From the NCBI RefSeq assembly GCF_013409365.1, contig NZ_JACCBA010000001.1:2542001-2606000 (forward strand): DNA of 64,000 nt. The letters are read 5' to 3'. The DNA comes from Actinomadura luteofluorescens. Lineage in GTDB: Bacteria; Actinomycetota; Actinomycetes; Streptosporangiales; Streptosporangiaceae. The position numbers were made by a program, and so were the translations under genes. The stretch's first letter is position 1; each line of letters opens with the position of its first letter. The notes below the pieces were generated by a model. That model made no database searches. It had not been told where the DNA came from and saw only the letters and a list, made by a program, of their open reading frames with translations. Positions 1 through 7,682 of this stretch are shown here, piece after piece.

Positions 1-2
1 GC

Positions 3-275
3 GCCGCGATCGCGCGCGTCGGGCCGGGCGACACCGCCTTCCCGCACCGCAAGGGGCTTTTCTGCGTCCAGTACCTCGCGCCCGACGACGCCTGGCTCTC
101 CGCGACGCACACCGCGATGGAGCCCCACCTGGGCGGCGCGGCCTACGTGAACTACATCGACGCGGAGCTGCACGACTGGGCGCACGCCTACTACGGCCCC
201 AACCTGGACCGGCTCAGGAAGGTGAAGGCCGCCCACGACCCCGGGCGCCTGTTCCGCTTCCCGCAGGCGGTCTAG
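3..275 (+). CDS. FAD-linked oxidoreductase, C-terminal fragment (berberine-bridge type)
   Basis: Only the last 90 residues lie in the window; the gene enters from the left edge. The segment carries NYIDAELHDWAHAYYG followed by LDRLRKVKAAHDPGRLFRF, which is the C-terminal berberine-like (BBE) signature of secreted or cytosolic FAD-linked oxidases of the PCMH family. These enzymes oxidise alcohols, sugars or secondary metabolites using covalently bound FAD; the FAD domain is outside the window, so the substrate cannot be inferred. Its TAG stop overlaps the TAG stop of the convergent gene in the tetranucleotide CTAG. Confidence 0.8.
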   Translation, partial: AAIARVGPGDTAFPHRKGLFCVQYLAPDDAWLSATHTAMEPHLGGAAYVNYIDAELHDWAHAYYGPNLDRLRKVKAAHDPGRLFRFPQAV

Positions 276-1120
276 CCGAGCGACTCCTCGAACAGGCTGC
301 GCGCCTTGGCCTCGGCCTCGTTCAGCGCCTGCACGTGCCGGGGCGCGAGCTCCTCGACGCACCGGGTCATCTCCTCGGTGACCTGGCTGAACGCGGCCTC
401 CTCCGCACCCCGCAGCGCCGCCCGGACGGTCGCGGCCCGGGAGCCGAGCGCGGACCACTCCAGCTCCAGGCGCGCGACGGCCTCGTCGAACGCCCTCGAC
501 GTCTGCGCTCCGGCGTCCTTCAGCTCGTCCGGGACCGGCCCCCGGCCCGCCTTGCGCGCGTGGCCGGACAGGGCCGAGATCCGGCTGGCGAGCGTCAGGC
601 CCTCGCGGGCCAGCGGGAGCACATCGTGGATCAGGTCGGTGACCGCCTTGGCCAGCTCCTCCACCCGGGTGAGCAGCAGCTGCGTCGCCTCCTCCAGGGC
701 CTTGGAGGTGCGCTCGGCGACGCGCTCGGCGACGTCCTGCTGCTGGCGGGACAGCGCCGGGACGACGTCGCGGTCGAGCCTGCGCCGCATCTCCCGGCCC
801 CGCGCGCCGTTCCCTGCCGGGCCCGCGCGGTCCGTCCAGTCGGTCCAGACCCGCTCGATGCGCTCCTCCCCGGACGCGGCGATCTCCGCGGTGATCTCCT
901 CCAGGGCCTCGCCGACGCGGGCCTTGAGGCGTTCCACCCGCCCGTAGAGCGCCTCGCGCTTGAACGGGTCGTTGAGCTCGTTGAGCTGCGCCTGCAATCG
1001 ACGGGAGACGTCGATGGCGTGTTCGGCCAGGGGGACGAGGCGGTCGGCGAGCTCGTCGAGCGTCTGCGCCCGGCGTGGATCGGTCAGCTCGGCCACCCAC
1101 TCGGGGAGATCGTGCGCCAT
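272..1120 (-). CDS. Coiled-coil protein of unknown function
   Basis: This 282-residue protein begins MAHDLPEWVAELTD. It is rich in Glu, Arg, Ala and Leu with long heptad-like stretches (for example VAERVAERTSKALEEATQ and AVTDLIHDVLPLAREGL), which indicates a mostly alpha-helical, coiled-coil protein. I see no signal peptide, membrane segment or catalytic motif. A second in-frame ATG 9 nt upstream (1129) is an alternative start. An open frame continues far upstream but runs antisense through the hisN-like gene and is not coding. It faces a phosphatase gene divergently. Family not recognised. Confidence 0.6.
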   Translation of the reverse strand: MAHDLPEWVAELTDPRRAQTLDELADRLVPLAEHAIDVSRRLQAQLNELNDPFKREALYGRVERLKARVGEALEEITAEIAASGEERIERVWTDWTDRAGPAGNGARGREMRRRLDRDVVPALSRQQQDVAERVAERTSKALEEATQLLLTRVEELAKAVTDLIHDVLPLAREGLTLASRISALSGHARKAGRGPVPDELKDAGAQTSRAFDEAVARLELEWSALGSRAATVRAALRGAEEAAFSQVTEEMTRCVEELAPRHVQALNEAEAKARSLFEESLG

Positions 1121-1255
1121 GGCCCCCATGCTGCCACCACCCGCGCCAGGAAGCGGGACATCGCGCCCGGCGCGCCGATCCCGGCCGTCCGAAACGCCGG
1201 AACGGCCCGGGTACGTGTGTCGGGACGGGCGGTGATCAGGGTAGCGTGGCTCGCC

Positions 1256-2059
1256 GTGGCGGGCTATTCCGATGACCTGCGTCTCGCGCATGTGCTGGCG
1301 GACGGGGCCGACGACATCACGACCAAGCGCTTCCGCGCGCTCGATCTCGACGTCGAGACCAAGCCGGACCTGACGCCGGTCAGCGACGCCGACCGCAGCG
1401 TGGAGGAGCAGATCCGCGGCACGCTCAAGCGGGCCCGCCCGCGCGACGCCGTGCTCGGCGAGGAGTACGGCAGGACCGGGTACGGCAACCGCTGCTGGAT
1501 CATCGACCCGATCGACGCGACGAAGAACTTCGTGCGCGGCGTCCCGGTGTGGGCCACGCTGATCGCGCTGATGGAGAACGACGAGATCGTCGTCGGTGTG
1601 GTGTCGGCGCCCGCGCTGAACCGCCGCTGGTGGGCGGCCCGCGGCGGCGGCGCCTGGACGGGCCGCAGCCTCACCCGCGCGACCCGGATGAACGTGTCGT
1701 CGGTGGGCGATCTCTCGGACGCGTCCCTGTCGTTCTCCAGCCTGAGCGGCTGGGAGGAGCAGGACCGGCTGCCCCGGTTCCTCGAACTGACCCGCTCGGT
1801 GTGGCGGACGCGGGCGTTCGGCGACTTCTGGTCGCACATGATGGTCGCCGAGGGCGCGGTCGACATCTCCACCGAGCCCGAGGTGTCCCTGTGGGACCTC
1901 GCCGCCCTCCAGGTCATCGTGGAGGAGGCGGGCGGCATGTTCACCGACCTCTCGGGCGTGCCCGGCCCGGACGGCGGCAGCGTCGTCTGCACCAACGGCA
2001 AGCTGCACGCGGAGGTCCTCCGCACCCTCGGCGGCGGCCAGCTGTCCCTGCGCATCTGA
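1256..2059 (+). CDS. hisN: Inositol monophosphatase-family phosphatase, probable histidinol-phosphatase
   Basis: This 267-residue enzyme has the metal-dependent phosphatase motifs in order: GEEYG, then WIIDPIDATKNFVRG (the DPIDGT-like metal motif, with Ala replacing Gly), then a late WDLAALQVIVEEAGG. These coordinate Mg2+ around the sugar or alcohol phosphate. In actinobacteria proteins of this length with GVPVWATLIAL after the DPID motif are HisN histidinol-phosphatases, acting in the penultimate step of histidine synthesis; inositol-1-phosphatase is the alternative. The GTG at 1256 gives a normal family N-terminus; an earlier in-frame GTG at 1232 is possible. It is not in a his operon. Confidence 0.8.
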   Translation: MAGYSDDLRLAHVLADGADDITTKRFRALDLDVETKPDLTPVSDADRSVEEQIRGTLKRARPRDAVLGEEYGRTGYGNRCWIIDPIDATKNFVRGVPVWATLIALMENDEIVVGVVSAPALNRRWWAARGGGAWTGRSLTRATRMNVSSVGDLSDASLSFSSLSGWEEQDRLPRFLELTRSVWRTRAFGDFWSHMMVAEGAVDISTEPEVSLWDLAALQVIVEEAGGMFTDLSGVPGPDGGSVVCTNGKLHAEVLRTLGGGQLSLRI

Positions 2060-2181
2060 CCGGAACGCGCCCGAACCGCCGCCCCCCGCCATGGCGCTCG
2101 GACCGACTCGCGACATATCGTGGAACAGCGGTCGCCCGACGGCCGTTCTACAAGTGGGCGGTCCGTCAACGGAGGTGCGAG

Positions 2182-2373
2182 ATGTCGACCCAGACCAAGC
2201 TAGTGATCGGCGGCGTCGTCGTCGGCTTCCTGACCCTGTTCGTCTTCCCGTGGTGGCTCAGCGCGCTGATCATCCTCGGCGTCCTCGGCGCGCCGCTCGT
2301 CGGGTACATGATGCTCGACCCGTCCCAGCGCAAGCGGGTGCGGTCCCAGGGGCGCAAGCGCCTCGGCAGCTGA
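2182..2373 (+). CDS. Small membrane protein
   Basis: This 63-residue protein has two hydrophobic segments separated by a short turn (KLVIGGVVVGFLTLFVF, then LSALIILGVLGAPLVGYMML) and a basic tail (QRKRVRSQGRKRLGS). It looks like a helical hairpin in the cytoplasmic membrane with a positively charged cytosolic end. A strong ribosome binding site (GGAGG at 2171-2175) lies 6 nt before the ATG. The family is not recognised and the gene stands alone between the phosphatase and the FAD oxidase. Confidence 0.7.
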   Translation: MSTQTKLVIGGVVVGFLTLFVFPWWLSALIILGVLGAPLVGYMMLDPSQRKRVRSQGRKRLGS

Positions 2374-2399
2374 GGCCGCGCCCCCACTAGGGTGCGGGT

Positions 2400-3617
2400 G
2401 TGGCGGAGACACGGGTCGGCGTCGTCGGCGCGGGCATCGTCGGGCTGGCGATCGCGCGCGGGCTGGCGCTGGCGCGTCCGGGCCTGAAAGTGACGGTCCT
2501 CGACAAGGAGGACCGTGTCGCGGCCCACCAGACGAGCCACAACAGCGGCGTCGCCCACGCGGGCCTCTACTACGCGCCGGGGTCGCTGAAGGCGACCCTG
2601 TGCAGGCGCGGGATCGGCCTGCTCAAGGAGTTCTGTACTGACCGGAACCTGCCGTACGTGGAGTGCGGCAAGCTCGTCGTCGCCCGCGACGCGGCGGAAC
2701 TCGGCGCCCTGGAGGAGATCGAGCGCCGCGCGACGGCCAACGGCGTCCCCGGGCTGCGGCGACTGACCGGCGGCGCGCTCACCGAGATCGAGCCGCACGC
2801 GACAGGCGTGGCGGCCCTGCACTCCCCCACCACGGCGATCGTCGACTTCCCGGCCGTGGCCCGCGCCTTCGCGCGGGACGTCGCCGACGCCGGCGGCGAG
2901 GTCAGGCTCGGCTTCGAGGTCGTGCGCATCGGCCGGGCGGGCGACCGCGTCACGGCCGCCTCCCCGCACGAGGAGCTGACCTTCGACCGGCTGGTGATCT
3001 GCGCGGGCCTCCACTCCGACCGCGTGGCGCGCCTCGCGGGCGACTCCCCCGCCCCGGCGATCATCCCGTTCCGGGGGGAGTACTACCGGCTCGTCCCGTC
3101 CCGGACGGATCTCGTGCGCGGCCTCATCTACCCCGTCCCCGACCCGCGCTACCCGTTCCTCGGCGTGCACTTCACCCGGCGCGTCGACGGCGGCGTGGAC
3201 ATCGGCCCGAACGCCGTCCTGGCCCTCGCCAGGGAGGGCTACCGGCGGCGCGACGTCCGTCCGGCGGACCTGTGGGACACGATCCGCTGGCCCGGCTTCC
3301 GCCGCCTGGCACGCCGGCACTGGCGCACGGGCGCGCGAGAACTGTACGGGTCAGCGGTCAAGCGGGCGTTCGTCGCCGAAGCACGCAGCTTCGTCCCCGA
3401 ACTGACAACGGCCGACGTCGCCCCGGCCCCCGCCGGCGTCCGCGCCCAGGCAGTCGACCCCGACGGCTCCCTCGTGGACGACTTCCGCATCGGCCACCTG
3501 GGCCCCATAACCACCATCCGCAACGCCCCGTCCCCAGCCGCCACGTCCTCCCTAGCAATAGCGGAGCTAATTGCTTTCTCTCCTCCTTCGGGCCTGGCGG
3601 CCCTCCATCGTCGATAA
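2400..3617 (+). CDS. lhgO: L-2-hydroxyglutarate oxidase
   Basis: This 405-residue FAD enzyme of the DAO family starts with the dinucleotide-binding motif GAGIVGLAIA and DKE at the end of the second strand, followed by HQTSHNSGVAHAGLYY, a signature of LhgO/L2HGDH proteins that bind FAD and oxidise L-2-hydroxyglutarate to 2-oxoglutarate. The C-terminal IRNAPSPAATSSLAIAELI matches the usual family end. About 14 further residues (FSPPSGLAALHRR) look like read-through into intergenic repeat sequence. Translation starts at GTG 2400, 26 nt after the small membrane gene, so the two may be cotranscribed. Confidence 0.88.
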   Translation: MAETRVGVVGAGIVGLAIARGLALARPGLKVTVLDKEDRVAAHQTSHNSGVAHAGLYYAPGSLKATLCRRGIGLLKEFCTDRNLPYVECGKLVVARDAAELGALEEIERRATANGVPGLRRLTGGALTEIEPHATGVAALHSPTTAIVDFPAVARAFARDVADAGGEVRLGFEVVRIGRAGDRVTAASPHEELTFDRLVICAGLHSDRVARLAGDSPAPAIIPFRGEYYRLVPSRTDLVRGLIYPVPDPRYPFLGVHFTRRVDGGVDIGPNAVLALAREGYRRRDVRPADLWDTIRWPGFRRLARRHWRTGARELYGSAVKRAFVAEARSFVPELTTADVAPAPAGVRAQAVDPDGSLVDDFRIGHLGPITTIRNAPSPAATSSLAIAELIAFSPPSGLAALHRR

Positions 3618-3731
3618 AGCGGGGCGATCGCTGGCATCGCTCCGACTCGCCCGGAGGCTCGCTGCGCGATCAGGTTCTCGCTCCGCTCGAACCTGCCTTC
3701 GGACGCGATCGCGACCATGGCGGCGTCGCTG

Positions 3732-5207
3732 TTACTCCCAGAGCTTGCGGTCGCGGCTGTTGGGGTCGCGGACGATCTCGTCGGCGGGGGCGTCGAAGAC
3801 CATGACCGCGCGGCTCGGCGGGGTGAAAGGCTCCCAGCCGGGGTCGCCGTCGACGGCGAAGCGGGTCCACGCGCGATGCATCCGGTCGGCTAGCGCCTGC
3901 GGCGGGTTCGGGCCGGCCAGGCCCTCCGTCTCGGCCGTGAGGTTGTCGAACACGAAGCCGAGCTCCAGCGCGTGGCACGCGCCGAGGTCGTGGTTCGGCG
4001 ACCGCCACGCGAACTCGTACATCCAGGTGCGGCCGCCGGAGTCGGCGTGCCCGGCGGCGGCGCGGTGCGCGGGGACGCGGAACAGGCTGTCGGTGATGAT
4101 CGCCGCGAGCAGCTCGCCGGACGCCATGTCCGGGTGGTGGGCGCGGTAGGCGGCGGGCAGCCCCGGCGGGACGCCCATGCCCGCGGCGACGGCGCCGACC
4201 AGTTCGTCGTTGAGGCCGGCGGCGATCCCGGTGGGCATCAGGAAGAGCCGGAACTCCTCGGTGGTGTAGCCGATGAGCAGGTCCACGTCCCGTCCGGCGC
4301 CGGCGGCGATGGCGTCCTCGGGGCGCCGCCTGATCAGCTCGCCGTCCAGGACCGGGGTCAGCGCCATGCCGCCCGCGGCGGTGGTGGCGCCCCAGCGGCC
4401 GGGGTCGGGCAGCGCCGCGACCTCGGCGGCGACGGCGTTCTGGACGGGAATGACCGCGGCCGGATCGAGCGCGGCGAACGCCTCGGCGGTGGGCTCGACG
4501 CCGAGCCGGGCCGCCATCTCCTTGGTGACGAGGAGGGCGTCGGCGGGGTCCTGGGCGATGCTGCCCGCGCCGCTCTGCGCGACGGCGCGGTGGAAGAGGC
4601 CGAGGTCGAGGGAGAGCAGCGTGGTGACGCTCATCGCGCCCGCAGACTCCCCGAACACCGTCACCCGGGCGGGGTCGCCGCCGAACGCGGCGATGTTGTC
4701 GCGGACCCATTCCAGCGCGGCGATCTGGTCGAGCAGCCCGCGGTTGGGCAGGGCGCCGGGCAGGTGCGCGAAGCCCTCGACGCCGAGCCGGTAGTTGATC
4801 GTCACGCAGACGACGCCGTCGCGGGCGAAGTTGCGGCCGCTGTAGATGGGGACGGCGCCCGACCCGTTCCGGAACGCGCCGCCGTGGATCCACACCATCA
4901 CCGGGAGGCCCGGTCCGGCGCCGTCCGGGAGCCGGGGAGTCCACACGTTCAGGTTGAGGCAGTCGTCGCCCGGGATCTCGGGATCGGGCAGGAGCGCGGC
5001 GAACACCTTGGGGTAGCCGGGCTTGGGCGCGGTCGGCCCGTACTCGACGGCGTCGCGGACACCGCCCCAGGGCTCGGGCGGACGCGGGGCCTGAAAGCGG
5101 TTCGCCCCGAACGGCGGCGCGGCGTAAGGAATGCCGAGGAAGGCGGTAACGCCGTCCTGCGCCAGCCCGCGGACCTTCCCATAGGACGTCTGCACGACCG
5201 CCACCAT
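3732..5207 (-). CDS. Carboxylesterase (type B, alpha/beta hydrolase)
   Basis: This 491-residue protein has the complete carboxylesterase/lipase layout: an N-terminal substrate-channel region with FLGIPYAAPP, the oxyanion motif WIHGG (about 106-110), NYRLG, and the nucleophile elbow FGESAGAMS with Ser188. A likely acidic residue lies in GYTTEEFRLF and the histidine in ACHALELGFVFDN. It hydrolyses carboxylic esters, probably in the cytosol because no signal peptide is visible. GGAGG lies 7 nt upstream of the ATG. A TetR gene precedes it on the same strand by 70 nt, so control by that regulator is plausible. Confidence 0.9.
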   Translation of the reverse strand: MVAVVQTSYGKVRGLAQDGVTAFLGIPYAAPPFGANRFQAPRPPEPWGGVRDAVEYGPTAPKPGYPKVFAALLPDPEIPGDDCLNLNVWTPRLPDGAGPGLPVMVWIHGGAFRNGSGAVPIYSGRNFARDGVVCVTINYRLGVEGFAHLPGALPNRGLLDQIAALEWVRDNIAAFGGDPARVTVFGESAGAMSVTTLLSLDLGLFHRAVAQSGAGSIAQDPADALLVTKEMAARLGVEPTAEAFAALDPAAVIPVQNAVAAEVAALPDPGRWGATTAAGGMALTPVLDGELIRRRPEDAIAAGAGRDVDLLIGYTTEEFRLFLMPTGIAAGLNDELVGAVAAGMGVPPGLPAAYRAHHPDMASGELLAAIITDSLFRVPAHRAAAGHADSGGRTWMYEFAWRSPNHDLGACHALELGFVFDNLTAETEGLAGPNPPQALADRMHRAWTRFAVDGDPGWEPFTPPSRAVMVFDAPADEIVRDPNSRDRKLWE

Positions 5208-5277
5208 GCCGCACCTCCGCTTCTAGAACGAAATTCGACAACCAGAGCGTACGGGACACACCCCGACCGCGAAACGC

Positions 5278-5910
5278 TCACCCTCCACCCGGGTTCAGCA
5301 TGCGCGTCAGATATATGCGGGCGAAGGTGCGGATGGCGTTCTCGTCGTCCAGGGCCAGGCCGCCGCCTGGGATGAGGAGCAGCGAGACGGCGAGGCGCAG
5401 GAGGACCTCGGCCACGGTGTCGTGGTCTTCGGCGCCGTCGGGGCGGGCGCGGCGCAGGCGGTCGGCGAGGATGTCGCGGGCCGCGAGCATCACCGCGCCG
5501 CCGTTCATGCTGAGCTGCGGCAGGAACGCCTCGGGCTCGCTCTGCAGGACGCGCGTCATCAGCGGGTGGGTGCGGGCGCTGCGCAGGCCGACCACGAAGC
5601 CCTCGACGACGGCGTCCTCCGGCGACGGCAGGTCGTCGGTGGCCTCGGCGATCGCGGTGAGGAAGCGGCGGCACTCCCGCAGGATCACGGCCTGGAGCAG
5701 CTGCTCCTTGTTGGTGAACCGCCGGTAGATGGTGGTGCGCGCGACCCCGGCCCGCTTGGCGACGTCCTCGACGCTGACCCGGCGCAGCCCGTAGGTCTCG
5801 AACTCCGCGAGCGCGGCGTCCAGGATGCGGGTGTCGAGATCGTCGGCGGCGGCGTCCGGCGCCGCCAGCCGGTCCCGCAACTCCTGGGCGATGGTCGCGT
5901 CCGTGGTCAT
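5278..5910 (-). CDS. TetR-family transcriptional regulator
   Basis: This 210-residue protein has an N-terminal helix-turn-helix: ILDAALAEFETYGLRRVSV, then VEDVAKRAGVARTTIYRRF with NKEQLL, the classic TetR DNA-binding fold. The C-terminal ligand domain is all-helical and hydrophobic and resembles no specific effector class. It is transcribed divergently from the MpaB-like oxygenase (98-103 nt gap) and upstream of the carboxylesterase on its own strand. Autorepression and control of the neighbouring oxygenase block are inferences from the dyad in the divergent gap. Confidence 0.88.
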   Translation of the reverse strand: MTTDATIAQELRDRLAAPDAAADDLDTRILDAALAEFETYGLRRVSVEDVAKRAGVARTTIYRRFTNKEQLLQAVILRECRRFLTAIAEATDDLPSPEDAVVEGFVVGLRSARTHPLMTRVLQSEPEAFLPQLSMNGGAVMLAARDILADRLRRARPDGAEDHDTVAEVLLRLAVSLLLIPGGGLALDDENAIRTFARIYLTRMLNPGGG

Positions 5911-5965
5911 AACCGCACCCTAGCCGCCGGACACCCGGCTCCCCGCCACCGGATGCGACACAGTT

Positions 5966-5979
5966 ACAATAATCGTTGT
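5966..5979. promoter_or_regulatory. Candidate TetR operator in divergent gap
   Basis: The gap between the TetR gene and the MpaB-like gene holds an AT-rich island with the imperfect dyad ACAATAATCGTTGT (10 of 14 positions symmetric). It is the only AT-rich tract in the gap and is well placed for both promoters. Binding by the adjacent TetR protein is an inference. Confidence 0.4.
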
Positions 5980-6013
5980 TCTGTAGTTCTGTTCCGACCC
6001 CCCGGCGGTGCAC

Positions 6014-6901
6014 ATGACGGACGAGGCCGACGCGCGGACCCCGGCCCCCCTCGGGCCCGGCTCGCTGACCTGGCGGTACTTCGGCGACACCCGGATGATC
6101 CTCGTCGGGCCCCGGGCGGGGGTGCTGCAGAACATGCTCCCCGCGCTCGGCCAGGGCGTCCTGGACCACTCGGTGTTCTTCGCCGAGACGTTCGCGCGGG
6201 TCAAGCGGTCCGCCGGCCCGATCCTGGACACCGTGTACGGCGGGGAGCGGTCCGCCGCGACGGGCCGCAGGGTCCGCGACTACCACCGCGAGATCAAGGG
6301 CGAGATGCCGGACGGCTCCCGCTACCACGCGCTCGATCCCGAGACCTACTACTGGGCGCACGCGACGTTCCTCGACAACATGCTGTACGGCGTCGAGACC
6401 TTCATCCGGCCGCTCGGCGAGGACGACAAGCGCCGGATCTACGAGGAGTCCAAGACCTGGTTCCGGATGTACGGGGTCAGCGACCGAGCCATGCCGGACG
6501 ACTGGGAGGCGTTCCAGTCGTACTGGAAGCGGATGCTGGACGAGGAGATCGTCGCGCACCGGACCGCCCGGTACGGCGTCGGCTACGTGACCAAGGGGCT
6601 GCCCGCGCCGCGGAAGGTGCCGGCGCCGGTGTGGCGGGCGGTGTCGCCGCCGCTGAACGCCGCCGCGCGGTTCATCACGGTCGGCGGCATGCACCCGCGC
6701 ATGCGCGAGCTGCTCGACCTGCCGTGGAGCGCCGCCGACGAGCGCCGCCACCGGCGGTTCGCGGCGGCCGTCCGCGCGGCGGGACGGGTGTGGCCGCTGC
6801 TGCCCGAGGCCGTCCGCTACCTGCCGCCGGCCCGCCGCGCCTTCCGCAGAGCGCGGCGGGCCGGAGCTGTTCAGGAGCCGGAGCGGATGCGCGCGTCGTA
6901 G
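6014..6901 (+). CDS. MpaB-like oxygenase (DUF2236 family)
   Basis: This 295-residue protein matches the DUF2236/MpaB (latex-clearing-protein-like) family, heme proteins that oxygenate hydrophobic or prenyl substrates. Visible signatures are the N-terminal WRYFGDTRMILVGPRAGVLQ, a DHSVFF segment and the HALDPETYYWAHATFLDN block, which in the family holds heme-pocket residues. There is no signal peptide. ATG 6014 is preferred over GTG 6008. The 3' end overlaps the convergent SDR gene by 31 nt. With the SDR, P450 and two acyl-activating enzymes it suggests oxidative tailoring of a lipid-like substrate. Confidence 0.82.
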   Translation: MTDEADARTPAPLGPGSLTWRYFGDTRMILVGPRAGVLQNMLPALGQGVLDHSVFFAETFARVKRSAGPILDTVYGGERSAATGRRVRDYHREIKGEMPDGSRYHALDPETYYWAHATFLDNMLYGVETFIRPLGEDDKRRIYEESKTWFRMYGVSDRAMPDDWEAFQSYWKRMLDEEIVAHRTARYGVGYVTKGLPAPRKVPAPVWRAVSPPLNAAARFITVGGMHPRMRELLDLPWSAADERRHRRFAAAVRAAGRVWPLLPEAVRYLPPARRAFRRARRAGAVQEPERMRAS

Positions 6902-7680
6902 CCCTTGCGCGCTTCGGGGTCGTACTCCAGGAAGATCTTGTCGAGGCCGAGGCGGCGGGAGGTCGCCTGCCGGACCCGCTCGGGCAGCAGCGCGCCGAGC
7001 CGGACCTGCGTACCGAGCTTCTTCGGCACGACGGCCTGCGGGCGGGGCCTGCCGACCAGGGCGACGACGGCCGCGGCGATGTCCTCGGGCTCGCAGTTCT
7101 TCTGCCCCTTGGGGCTGCGCGTCCCGGCGGTCAGCTCGGTGTTGGTGAAGGTGGGCAGGACGGCGCTGACGTGCACGCCCCGGTCGGCCACCTCCAGCCG
7201 GGTCGCCTCGGTGAACCCGACGACGGCGGCCTTGCTGGCGTTGTAGAGCGCGAGGCCGGGGGTGAACATGACGCCGGCGAGAGAGGCGATGTTGATGACG
7301 TGGCCCCGGCCGCGCGGCAGCATCCGGTCGAGGGCGAGCTTGGTGCCGAGCATCACGCCGTGCACGTTGATGTCGATGCAGCGGCGGGCGTCGGCGTCGC
7401 TCTCGTCGGTGACGGGCCCGATCGGCATGATCCCGGCGTTGTTGACGACGACGTCGAGGGGCCCGGCGGCCTTCTCGGCCTCGTCGAGGAAGGCGGTGAA
7501 CGACTCGCGGGACGTGACGTCCAGGACGAGGCCGGTGACGCCGAGCGAGCCGGCGGCCTCCTTGACGGCGGTCTCGTCGATGTCGCCGATGACGACGGTG
7601 GCGCCCTTGGCCTTGAGGGCGCGGGCGGTGGCGAGGCCGATCCCTCTCGCGGCCCCGGTGATGGCGACGACCTTGCTCAT
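6871..7680 (-). CDS. Short-chain dehydrogenase/reductase
   Basis: This 269-residue classical SDR has the cofactor motif TGAARGIG near residue 8, NNAG in the fourth strand, a catalytic Ser in NIASLAG, and YNASK with the catalytic Tyr and Lys. GDID at the end of strand 2 (acidic residue) suggests NAD(H) preference. The NNAGIMP block and C-terminus recall the SadH-like SDRs of mycobacterial lipid operons, but the substrate is not determined by sequence. The ATG lies 2 nt past the stop of the P450 gene, so the two are almost certainly cotranscribed. Confidence 0.9.
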   Translation of the reverse strand: MSKVVAITGAARGIGLATARALKAKGATVVIGDIDETAVKEAAGSLGVTGLVLDVTSRESFTAFLDEAEKAAGPLDVVVNNAGIMPIGPVTDESDADARRCIDINVHGVMLGTKLALDRMLPRGRGHVINIASLAGVMFTPGLALYNASKAAVVGFTEATRLEVADRGVHVSAVLPTFTNTELTAGTRSPKGQKNCEPEDIAAAVVALVGRPRPQAVVPKKLGTQVRLGALLPERVRQATSRRLGLDKIFLEYDPEARKGYDARIRSGS

Positions 7681-7682
7681 GT

